Below are positions 15,447 to 22,537 of a DNA stretch of 64,000 nt, piece after piece. The notes below the pieces were generated by a model, which was given only the letters and a program-made list of their open reading frames with translations, had not been told where the DNA came from and did no database searches. The first letter of the stretch is position 1; each line of letters begins with the position of its first letter. The stretch lies in assembly GCF_042681025.1 (NCBI RefSeq), contig NZ_JBHUER010000003.1:283856-347855 (forward strand), written 5' to 3'. The stretch is from Methylopila henanensis. Lineage in GTDB: Bacteria; Pseudomonadota; Alphaproteobacteria; Rhizobiales; Methylopilaceae. A program made the translations under genes and the position numbers.

Positions 15447-17000
15447 TCAGAGCTCGATCTTCTCGATGTCGCCCACCCAGTGGTCGGGCCCGAGGGTCCC
15501 GTCCGCGAAGTGGCCGATCATCTCGAACACCGCGTCGGAGAAGCCTCCGACGTTGAGGATGTCCTCGCTCTCGATCGCCTGCGTCGCCCCGTAGGGCTGG
15601 ATGTCGACGCAGACCATCTTCAGGCCCGGGTTGATCGCCTTCAGCTTCCTGAAGGACTGCATCAGGGCCGTGCCAGGACCTCGCCGCCCATGCGCCCAGG
15701 ACTCGTTGTCCGAGACGAACACCAGCAGGTCGACCTTGGCTTTCTCCACGGCCAGCCGCTCGACCGGAGCCGAGCAGTTGGTGCCGCCGCCGCCGACCCC
15801 TGCGAGCTTGGCCGCATTGGTCAGCACGCTGTCGCGCGGGTTGAGGTCGATTTCGACCACATCCCACTCGAACGGCATGACGCGCGCCGACCGGTTCGCC
15901 CGCAAGAGCGCGGCGGCCACGAGCGCCGCGACGTCGATGCAGCGGACCGCGGAGGTCGCCCCCGGCCGGTAGCCGGTGACGGACGAACTCATCGAGCCCG
16001 ATACGTCGGGACACACCACCACGTTCCCTGCGACCGTCGGCACGTTGGAGACCGCGGCTTCCATCGCGTCCTGCAGCGCCTCGCGCACCACGGCCGGCAC
16101 GTCCTTGCCTGTGGCCGCGTAGGCCGCCATGAGCTGGTACGGGAAGACCTTGGCGCGACGGATCGCGTGGGCGTCGCGCAGGCGCTCCGCCACGAAATCC
16201 GCAAACCCCTCGACCTCGAACGCGCCGTGGCGCGCGAAGGTGTTGAGGTTCATGCGCAGCATGTGCCAGCCGGCCTTTCGGCCGACGCCGGCCCACTGCT
16301 CCCCGGTGAGGGGCAGCGAGGTCAGCATCTGGAACGGGACATCCGGAACGTCGCCGACCGGATCCTTCTTGAACGCCTCGAAGGCCCGGACGATCTCCGG
16401 AGCCGCCGCGACGTCGTAGGGACGCCCGATCAGCCAACCGAACAGCGCCGCCCGCTGAGGCGAGGCCGGGCGCGGGTGGACCATCTTGATCACGTCGGCG
16501 AGCGAGGGGGCCTGGCCCACCGCCGCGTTCAGGATCTGATGGTCCGAGGCCGCGTCGAGCCAGGCCTGGACGAGCTTCTTCGGCCTTGTGCCGAGCGACT
16601 TCCGGCCCGTGACGCCCGACCGCATGATCTGCACGAAGTTGCACAACATGCGGCCGTTGTCGACGACCTGCGGGAAGGCGCGGACGAACTCGGTCCCTTG
16701 CATGCCCGACAAGGCGGCGAGCAGAAGCGCCGGCAGGTCCTTCATGTGGCCGCGCTTGCGGGCGTAGACCGCAGTCCTGGCGAGGAATGCGGGCTCGACC
16801 TCATGAGCAAGCTTCAGCGCCGCCTCGAGCTGGGCCTCCGGCTCGGCGTAGAAGGTCCGGCCGAGCGAGCCCGTCACCGCGAGCTGCGCCAACTGGTGAC
16901 GCGGGCCATAGGCGTAGGCCGAGGCGCCGGCGTGGTTGGTCGCGGTCGCGGCCGGAGCAAGCCGGCCGACGATCGACTTGAAGAGCGCCTTGTTGGCCAT
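15447..17000 (-). CDS. rsr: Rsr, Ro60/TROVE-domain RNA-binding protein
   Basis: Ro60 orthologue of 517 residues. Ro60 proteins form a HEAT-repeat ring (TROVE domain, roughly residues 15-320) that holds Y RNAs and the 3' ends of damaged RNA, followed by a von Willebrand A domain. The MIDAS motif DVSGSMS is near residues 332-338 and GGGTNCSAP follows further on. I chose ATG 17000 because GGAGACGAGGAC precedes it and MANKALFKSIVGRL is a natural start; the frame stays open upstream to 17129 but covers the promoter. It is the first gene of the operon whose transcript would continue through the four Y RNAs to rtcB. Confidence 0.95.
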   Translation of the reverse strand: MANKALFKSIVGRLAPAATATNHAGASAYAYGPRHQLAQLAVTGSLGRTFYAEPEAQLEAALKLAHEVEPAFLARTAVYARKRGHMKDLPALLLAALSGMQGTEFVRAFPQVVDNGRMLCNFVQIMRSGVTGRKSLGTRPKKLVQAWLDAASDHQILNAAVGQAPSLADVIKMVHPRPASPQRAALFGWLIGRPYDVAAAPEIVRAFEAFKKDPVGDVPDVPFQMLTSLPLTGEQWAGVGRKAGWHMLRMNLNTFARHGAFEVEGFADFVAERLRDAHAIRRAKVFPYQLMAAYAATGKDVPAVVREALQDAMEAAVSNVPTVAGNVVVCPDVSGSMSSSVTGYRPGATSAVRCIDVAALVAAALLRANRSARVMPFEWDVVEIDLNPRDSVLTNAAKLAGVGGGGTNCSAPVERLAVEKAKVDLLVFVSDNESWAHGRRGPGTALMQSFRKLKAINPGLKMVCVDIQPYGATQAIESEDILNVGGFSDAVFEMIGHFADGTLGPDHWVGDIEKIEL

Positions 17001-17034
17001 CGTCCTCGTCTCCCGTTCGGTTTCGCCGAGATCA

Positions 17035-17052
17035 TTGCGAGCACCGTGCCAA
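17035..17052 (-). promoter_or_regulatory. Sigma-54 promoter of the rsr/Y RNA/rtcB operon
   Basis: The minus strand reads TTGGCACGGTGCTCGCAA, matching TTGGCACG-N4-TTGCW with a single change (TTGC to TCGC). The -24 GG and -12 GC have the required spacing. It lies about 35 bp before the rsr start codon. RtcR, encoded divergently, is a sigma-54 activator, which supports the call. Confidence 0.8.
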
Positions 17053-17076
17053 TCCGTGGGAAGCGCCATCGGATTT

Positions 17077-17106
17077 TTGGAAAAGTCCAAGACTTTGTTG
17101 GAAAAG
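17077..17106. promoter_or_regulatory. Probable RtcR enhancer sites (two TTGGAAAAG repeats)
   Basis: TTGGAAAAG occurs at 17077-17085 and 17098-17106, exactly 21 bp (two helical turns) apart. They lie 25-55 bp upstream of the -24 element of the rsr promoter. Direct repeats in helical phase fit an activator that binds as an oligomer. Confidence 0.5.
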
Positions 17107-17163
17107 ATTTTTTGGGAACGTCTTGCCAAGCCCTGGCGGCGCTTTCGCGATCCGCGATTTCCT

Positions 17164-17177
17164 GATATTTAAATATC
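17164..17177. promoter_or_regulatory. Perfect AT-rich palindrome in the rsr/rtcR divergent region
   Basis: GATATTTAAATATC is a perfect 14-bp inverted repeat, 27 bp before the rtcR start. A second inverted repeat, ATCCAC-G-GTGGAT (17198-17210), overlaps the rtcR GTG start codon. Either could control rtcR. Confidence 0.4.
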
Positions 17178-17204
17178 GTAGCTTATCGTACGGGATCATC
17201 CACG

Positions 17205-18809
17205 GTGGATCGTAAGCGGGTCGTCATCGGCTTTCTCGGCACGACGCTCGACGCTGGCCGACACAATCGCTTCGAGCGCTGGCGGCCGTCCGTCGACCTG
17301 TTCCTTCATCCCGAACTTCCCGTCGACCGGCTCGAGCTGATCCACGGCGAGAACTCGGCGTCACTCGCCGACCGCGTCGTCGGCGACATCGCGCAGGTCG
17401 CCCCGCAGGCGGAGGTGCGCCGGCACCTGATGCCGATGAAGGACCCATGGGACTTCGGCGAGGTCTATTCGGCGATGCACGACTTCGCCCGGACCTACCC
17501 GTTCGATACCGAGGCTGAGGACTATCTCGTCAACATCACGACCGGCACGCATGTCGCGCAGATTTGCTGGTTCCTGCTGATCGAGGCGCGCTTCGTGCCG
17601 GCCACGATCCTGCAGCTGTCGCCGCCGAGGCGCGTCCACGAAAGCGAGACGAAGCGGAGCTCCTACAGCGTCATAGACATCGACCTGTCGCGCTACGATC
17701 AGATCGCGACCCGCTTCCGACGCGACCGCGACGAGGCCGCGAGCTTCCTAAAGTCCGGCATCGCCACCCGCAACGAAGCCTTCAACCGGATGATCGACCG
17801 CATCGAGCGGGTGGCGATCCGCTCCAAGGCGCCGCTGCTGCTGTGCGGGCCGACCGGAGCGGGAAAGTCGCAGCTCGCACGGCGCATCTACGACCTCAAA
17901 AAGTCCCGCCGGCAGGTCGGCGGCCCCTTCGTCGAAGTGAACTGCGCGACGCTGCGCGGCGACAGCGCCATGTCGACCCTGTTCGGCCATGTGAAGGGCG
18001 CCTTCACGGGCGCGGCGCAGGACCGGGCAGGTCTGTTGAAGGCCGCCGACAAGGGCATCCTGTTCCTCGACGAGATCGGCGAACTCGGGCCCGACGAGCA
18101 GGCGATGGCGCTGCGGGCGATCGAGGAGAAGCGTTTCCTGCCCGTGGGCTCGGACAGGGAGGTGGCGAGCGACTTCCAGCTGATCGCCGGCACCAACCGC
18201 GATCTTTCGGAGGACGTCCGCGCCGGCCGCTTCCGGGAAGATTTGCTGGCGCGCCTCAACTTGTGGACCTTCGACCTGCCGGGGCTCGCGGATAGGCCCG
18301 AAGACGTCGAGCCGAACCTCGATTACGAACTCGACCGCTATTCCGAGCGCGAGGGTTCTCGCGTCTCCTTCAACCGCGAAGCGCGCGAAAAATATCTCGC
18401 CTTCGCGACCTCCTCGGCTGCGGCGTGGTCGGCGAACTTTCGCGATCTCGGGGCCTCGGTCACACGCATGGCGACGCTCGCTCCAAAAGGCCGCGTCGAC
18501 GCCGAGACGGTCGACGAGGAGATCTCGCGGCTTCGGCGAGGCTGGGGCGCAAGACGGGACAAGCGGGAGGCCGAGCTGCTCGAACTGCTCGGGCCGAGCG
18601 GTTTGGCCGAGATCGATCTGTTCGACCAGGTGCAACTCGCCGAGGTCGTCAGCGTCTGCCGTCGGGAGGCCACCGCCAGCGCCGCCGGTCGAGCCCTGTT
18701 CGCCGCCAGCAGAGCGAAAAAGGCGAGCGCCAACGACGCCGATCGACTTCGAAAATACCTGGCGCGTTTCGGGCTGGATTGGAGCGCTGTGCGCGCCATG
18801 ACGCCGTAG
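17205..18809 (+). CDS. rtcR: RtcR, CARF-domain sigma-54-dependent activator of the RNA-repair operon
   Basis: Transcription activator of 534 residues. The N-terminal RtcR/CARF domain (residues 1 to about 180) contains the ligand-site motif NITTGTH near 110-116; in studied RtcR proteins it responds to RNA ends with 2',3'-cyclic phosphate. The AAA+ domain has Walker A GPTGAGKS (215-222), the sigma-54 contact loop GAFTGA (265-270), Walker B ILFLDEIGEL, and the R-finger segment FREDLLARLN. A C-terminal helical DNA-binding region follows. The GTG start at 17205 agrees with the usual start VVIGFLGTTLD. It is divergent from rsr and immediately followed by the right 41-bp repeat. Confidence 0.95.
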   Translation: MDRKRVVIGFLGTTLDAGRHNRFERWRPSVDLFLHPELPVDRLELIHGENSASLADRVVGDIAQVAPQAEVRRHLMPMKDPWDFGEVYSAMHDFARTYPFDTEAEDYLVNITTGTHVAQICWFLLIEARFVPATILQLSPPRRVHESETKRSSYSVIDIDLSRYDQIATRFRRDRDEAASFLKSGIATRNEAFNRMIDRIERVAIRSKAPLLLCGPTGAGKSQLARRIYDLKKSRRQVGGPFVEVNCATLRGDSAMSTLFGHVKGAFTGAAQDRAGLLKAADKGILFLDEIGELGPDEQAMALRAIEEKRFLPVGSDREVASDFQLIAGTNRDLSEDVRAGRFREDLLARLNLWTFDLPGLADRPEDVEPNLDYELDRYSEREGSRVSFNREAREKYLAFATSSAAAWSANFRDLGASVTRMATLAPKGRVDAETVDEEISRLRRGWGARRDKREAELLELLGPSGLAEIDLFDQVQLAEVVSVCRREATASAAGRALFAASRAKKASANDADRLRKYLARFGLDWSAVRAMTP

Positions 18810-18850
18810 CGCCAGAAGCTGTCGCTGGCGACTCGCCGCATTGCGGACAT
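18810..18850. repeat. 41-bp direct repeat, right copy bordering the RNA-repair module
   Basis: Identical in sequence and orientation to 13238-13278. It begins one base after the rtcR stop codon. The 5.5 kb between the copies contains exactly rtcB, the Y RNAs, rsr and rtcR. Confidence 0.9.
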
Positions 18851-19023
18851 CGTCGTTCAATGCGGGACATGGTCGACCGACGCCTCGCAGCAGCCGCAGG
18901 ACGGGTCCTTGTGGACCACCATCCGCGGCTTGGCCCCGGCGCGGGGAGATTAACGTCTTCGAGCCGCGTGCGCATGAATAGCCTGCCGCCCTATCAGGCT
19001 TCGCCTCTGGGGACCGTACCGGG

Positions 19024-19908
19024 TCAGCGCGCGTTTGCAGCTGAAGGCGTTGCGAACGCCTCGGCCAGCAGGTCGATCAGCACCCGCACCTTTCGTGGCA
19101 GATGCTGCCCCTGCGGCCGCACGATGTAGATGCCGACCGCGGGCAGGTCATAGCTTTGCAGCACCGGTGTCAGCGCGCCTTCGGCGACGTAGGGCGCAGC
19201 GATGATTTCTCCCAATACGGCAATGCCGACACCTCTTGCAGCCGCCTCCGCGATAACGAAAGCGTTGTCTGCTTTGAACCGACCCTGCGGGCGTAACGGA
19301 ATCGTTTCACCACCGCGTCTGAAGTTCCAAACGTCCGCGCCAGGCGTGAGGCACGAGTGCTGCAGAACGTCGGATGGCGTTTGCGGCTCGCCGTGCTCCG
19401 ACAGGTAGGTGGGACTTGCATAGAGGCGAACAGGGAGCTCACCGACTTTGCGCGCCACCAGATTTGAGTCGGACAGGTATCCGACGCGAATGGCGCAATC
19501 GAAGCCCTCGGCGGCGAGGTCGACATAGCGATCATTGAAGCGAATGTGGACGTGCAGATCCTTGTGCCGTTGAGCGAGTTCGGCGAGGACCGGCGCCAAC
19601 TGGCGACCGAACGAGGCCGGCGCTGCGACGCGAAGTAGGCCCCTTAGCGCCCCGGCGGGCGACATGTCTTCGCGTGCATTATCGATGACCGCGCAGACCT
19701 TCGCCGCTTCATCCCGGAAATGGGCGCCGGCCTCTGTCAGAACGACGCCTCGGGTCGTGCGGGCGACAAGCTGAGCGCCGAGTTCGTCTTCGAGCCGCAA
19801 CAAGCGACGGCTGACGATCGATTTCGCCAGACCGAGCCGACGAGCGGCGGAGTTGACCCCGCCCGCGTCGGCGATCTCGACAAACACGCGAAGGTCTTCA
19901 ATTTCCAA
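19024..19908 (-). CDS. LysR-family transcriptional regulator
   Basis: LysR-type regulator of 294 residues with an N-terminal winged helix-turn-helix (MEIEDLRVFVEIADAGGVNS, AARRLGLAKSIVSRRLLRLE) and a periplasmic-binding-protein-like effector domain (ALRGLLRVAAPASFGRQLAP). It belongs to the AaeR/DsdC-like group common for redox and aromatic genes. It is divergent from the FMN reductase gene at 20119 across a 210-bp gap, the usual arrangement for a LysR regulator and its target. The region between holds a GTGCCT/AGGCAC inverted repeat (19950-19986) that might be its site. Confidence 0.9.
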   Translation of the reverse strand: MEIEDLRVFVEIADAGGVNSAARRLGLAKSIVSRRLLRLEDELGAQLVARTTRGVVLTEAGAHFRDEAAKVCAVIDNAREDMSPAGALRGLLRVAAPASFGRQLAPVLAELAQRHKDLHVHIRFNDRYVDLAAEGFDCAIRVGYLSDSNLVARKVGELPVRLYASPTYLSEHGEPQTPSDVLQHSCLTPGADVWNFRRGGETIPLRPQGRFKADNAFVIAEAAARGVGIAVLGEIIAAPYVAEGALTPVLQSYDLPAVGIYIVRPQGQHLPRKVRVLIDLLAEAFATPSAANAR

Positions 19909-20118
19909 ACCGACCCCCGTCTAACTGCCGTGCAGCGCGCCCCGAAAGTGTGCCTGAATTACCGACGGTTGTCAGCCGCTAGGCACCCAAGTGTTCCGGA
20001 TACGGGGACGCCGAAGCCCGCTTCGGATGGCTAGTAGGCTATCAGCCGTCCGGTCATTTTTCCCCTCGCCAAGCCATTCGACGCCTGACCGGCGCGAGGC
20101 ATCGAGGAGATCAAAGCC

Positions 20119-20724
20119 ATGTCCACGACAGATCACGCTAGGCCTAAGATCGCTCTGATCATTGGGACGACCCGCGGAGCCCGTTTCGCCGACGTTCCGG
20201 CCCAGTGGATGCTGAGACAAGCGCAGTCCCGCTCCGACATTGACGTCGAGCTTCTCGACCTCCGCGACTTTAATCTGCCGATGTTCGACGAGGTCGCCTC
20301 AAGCGCGTTCGCACCGAGCCAGAGCGCTGAGGCGACGCGCTGGCAGCATGAGTTGGCGCGCTTCGACGGCTTCATCTTTGTCGTCGCCGAGTACAATCAT
20401 TCCTTGTCGGCTGTCCTCAAGAACGCGCTCGACCAAGCGTACAAGGAGTGGAACCACAAGCCGTTCACCGCGATCGGCTACGGGGGCATGGGCGCTGCCC
20501 GAGCCTTAGAGCACCTCCGTCAGATCGCAGTCGAGTTGCACATGGTCTCGACGCACGCGGCCGTCCACATCGGTGGGGCCGACTTCTTCACGATCTTCCC
20601 TGCTGTCGGCAACCAGCCGATCGAAACGATCGAGCAGAATCTTCTTGGCTCCGCGAAGATCGCGCTGGACGAGCTCGTCTGGTGGGCCAAGGCCACGATG
20701 GCCGCTCGCGCCTTGGACGCCTGA
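20119..20724 (+). CDS. NADPH-dependent FMN reductase / flavodoxin-fold quinone reductase
   Basis: Flavodoxin-fold reductase of 201 residues. The FMN phosphate loop is IIGTTRGARFADVPA near the N-terminus and the flavin-contact motif VAEYNHSLSAVLKNALDQAY is intact, both typical of the NADPH-dependent FMN reductase/ArsH-like family. It would reduce FMN or quinones in the cytosol. AGGAGATC lies about 12 bp before the ATG. The gene is divergent from a LysR gene and followed by a decayed flavin-oxidoreductase fragment, so the locus may once have been a longer redox operon. Confidence 0.87.
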   Translation: MSTTDHARPKIALIIGTTRGARFADVPAQWMLRQAQSRSDIDVELLDLRDFNLPMFDEVASSAFAPSQSAEATRWQHELARFDGFIFVVAEYNHSLSAVLKNALDQAYKEWNHKPFTAIGYGGMGAARALEHLRQIAVELHMVSTHAAVHIGGADFFTIFPAVGNQPIETIEQNLLGSAKIALDELVWWAKATMAARALDA

Positions 20725-20739
20725 GCCAGAGCAACGCGC

Positions 20740-20815
20740 AGCGTCTTCTTATTGCACGATCTCGGCAGGGTCGAGTTATCGAGCCGGCTCGTCATGGCGC
20801 CGATGGCCCGGGCGC
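20740..20815 (+). pseudogene. N-terminal scrap of an Old Yellow Enzyme-type flavin oxidoreductase
   Basis: The frame reads SVFLLHDLGRVELSSRLVMA then PMARAQA before similarity ends. This corresponds to the opening of OYE-family reductases (LFxPLxLGxLxLxNRxVMAPMTRSRA). The rest of the gene is missing. The remaining 20820-21000 region shows no recognisable gene. Confidence 0.45.
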
Positions 20816-21008
20816 AGGCAATACGGAGGAGACGGGCAGCGAACTGGCGGCGCGGTCATCCTAAGCGCGCCGCAAAACGGATGCGAGGTTTGAGGGCGGG
20901 CCAGGTTAGCGCCGGGTCAAACTCTAAGGCGCGACAACGATCGACTGCGTCGGCGGTTTGGCTGATCGTCGGCTACGGGCAGGCCTCGGAACGCCGAGTG
21001 CCGGTAAA

Positions 21009-21028
21009 TTGTCGGCATTAAGTCGACA
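21009..21028. promoter_or_regulatory. Upstream activator site of the nrtA-like gene
   Basis: TTGTCGGCATTAAGTCGAC lies 62 bp upstream of the -24 element at 21090. The same 20-bp pattern, with 16 matches, occurs at 24180-24199 upstream of the second sigma-54 promoter. The likely binder is the activator encoded at 22538. Confidence 0.55.
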
Positions 21029-21088
21029 TTGCTGGCGCTGTCACGCCAGGCGGCTCTGGTGATCAGGTGGGATTCTTCGCGCAGTCGC

Positions 21089-21105
21089 ATGGCACAGCCA
21101 TTGCT
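21089..21105 (+). promoter_or_regulatory. Sigma-54 promoter of the nrtA-like gene
   Basis: ATGGCACAGCCATTGCT matches TGGCAC-N5-TTGCW with correct GG-to-GC spacing. The predicted transcript would begin about 20 bp before the ATG at 21136. Confidence 0.8.
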
Positions 21106-21135
21106 CATCGATCCAGGTCATCGATGGAGAGCGCA

Positions 21136-22470
21136 ATGAGCGGGTCTGGATCAAATTGGAAGCTGACACGCTGTCCCTGCGGCGCGCATTCAAGTCAGGC
21201 GGCTCATGACGAGGCGCTCTCGGTCGCGGCCGTCGAACACGCGACCGAACAGGCGCTGTTGAAGGCGATCTTCCCCAAGACGATCGAGCGGCGCCTGTTC
21301 CTTCAGGCGATCGGCGCGACCACAGCCGCAGCCGCGCTCAATCACGTGTTCCCGATAAAGGCCGCCGCTCAAGCTCTTGGCGAGGCGGGGGCGCCCGAAA
21401 AAGCGAACCTCAAGGTCGGCTTCATTCCGATCACCTGCGCGACTCCCATCATCATGGGCGCGCCTATGGGCTTCTACGAGAAGCAGAAGCTCAATGTCGA
21501 GGTGGTGAAGACCGCCGGTTGGGCGATCATCCGCGACAAGACCATCAACGGCGAATATGACGCCGCCCAGATGCTTGCGCCGATGCCGCTCCAAATCTCG
21601 ATGGGCCTTGGCGCGACCAAGACGCCCTTCGTCACGCCCGCGATCGAGAACGTCAACGGCCAGGCCATCTGCCTCGCCAACAAGCACAAGGACAATCGCG
21701 ATCCGAAGAATTGGAAGGGCTTCAAGTTCGCCATCCCTTACGACTTCTCGAACCACAATTACCTGCTGCGCTATTACCTCGCCGAGCACGGCATTGATCC
21801 GGACACGGACGTTCAGCTCAGGCTCGTGCCGCCGCCCGAGATGGTCGCAAACCTTCGCGCTGACAACATCGACGGCTTCCTCGCTCCCGACAACATCGTG
21901 CAGCGTGCGGTCTATGACGGCGTCGGCTTTATCCATCTGCTGTCGAAGGAGATCTGGGACGGCCACCCCTGCTGCAGCTTCTCGCTGTCGCGTAAGATGA
22001 TGGCGGACACGCCGAACACCGCCGCAGCGCTCCTGCGCGCCATCATGCAGGCGACCTCCTATGCCCAGAAGCCGGAGAATCGGAAGGAGATCGCGGTCGC
22101 CATCGCGCCCGCGAACTATCTCAACCAGCCGGTGACGGTCGTCGAGCAGGTGCTGACCGGCACCTATGCGGACGGACTTGGCGGCGTGAAGAAAGACCCC
22201 GCGCGCATCGCCTTCGACCCGTTCCCCTATGAAAGCTACGCCATCTGGACGCTGACCCAGATGAAGCGCTGGGGCCAGATTAAGGGCGACGTCGACTTCC
22301 AGGCGATCGCGAGGGACGTCTATCTCGCGACCGACGCCGAGAAGGCCATGAAGGAGGCCGGCATCGCGGCCCCGTCGTCAACCGCCAAGACCTTCAGCGT
22401 CATGGGCAAGCCGTTCGATCCCTCGAAGCCGGACGAATATCTCGCTTCCTTCGCGATCAAGCGAAGCTGA
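21136..22470 (+). CDS. CmpA/NrtA-family ABC substrate-binding protein with N-terminal CxC extension
   Basis: Binding protein of 444 residues resembling nitrate/bicarbonate (NrtA/CmpA) binding proteins: KVGFIPITCATPIIMGAPMG opens the mature domain. It has two unusual features. The leader is about 70 residues long and starts with a short RCPCGAHSS Cys/His segment. This is followed by a Tat-like ERRLFLQAIGATTAAAALNH signal. No permease or ATPase gene is adjacent, so it is an orphan or serves another transporter. ATG 21136 is chosen for the GGAGAGC ribosome site; ATG 21124 is in frame. It is expressed from the sigma-54 promoter just upstream. The substrate is unknown. Confidence 0.85.
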   Translation: MSGSGSNWKLTRCPCGAHSSQAAHDEALSVAAVEHATEQALLKAIFPKTIERRLFLQAIGATTAAAALNHVFPIKAAAQALGEAGAPEKANLKVGFIPITCATPIIMGAPMGFYEKQKLNVEVVKTAGWAIIRDKTINGEYDAAQMLAPMPLQISMGLGATKTPFVTPAIENVNGQAICLANKHKDNRDPKNWKGFKFAIPYDFSNHNYLLRYYLAEHGIDPDTDVQLRLVPPPEMVANLRADNIDGFLAPDNIVQRAVYDGVGFIHLLSKEIWDGHPCCSFSLSRKMMADTPNTAAALLRAIMQATSYAQKPENRKEIAVAIAPANYLNQPVTVVEQVLTGTYADGLGGVKKDPARIAFDPFPYESYAIWTLTQMKRWGQIKGDVDFQAIARDVYLATDAEKAMKEAGIAAPSSTAKTFSVMGKPFDPSKPDEYLASFAIKRS

Positions 22471-22501
22471 CCGCCTGCGCGCATCACGTCCCGCCGAGCC
22501 C

Positions 22502-22527
22502 GGCCCGCGCCCTCTTCGGCGCGGGCC
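22502..22527 (+). terminator. Terminator hairpin after the nrtA-like gene
   Basis: GGCCCGCGCC and GGCGCGGGCC form a perfect 10-bp stem around CTCTTC, followed by GTTTC. It separates the binding-protein gene from the activator gene. Confidence 0.75.
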
Positions 22528-22537
22528 GTTTCGCGCT

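Noticed and set aside
17001..17129. N-terminal extension of rsr up to 17129
   Set aside because: It would cover the sigma-54 promoter, and the ATG at 17000 has a good ribosome-binding site and the natural family start.
18852..19023. Plus-strand open frame after rtcR (MRDMVDRRLAAAAG...)
   Set aside because: It runs across the 3' end of the minus-strand LysR gene and shows no family features; considered noncoding.
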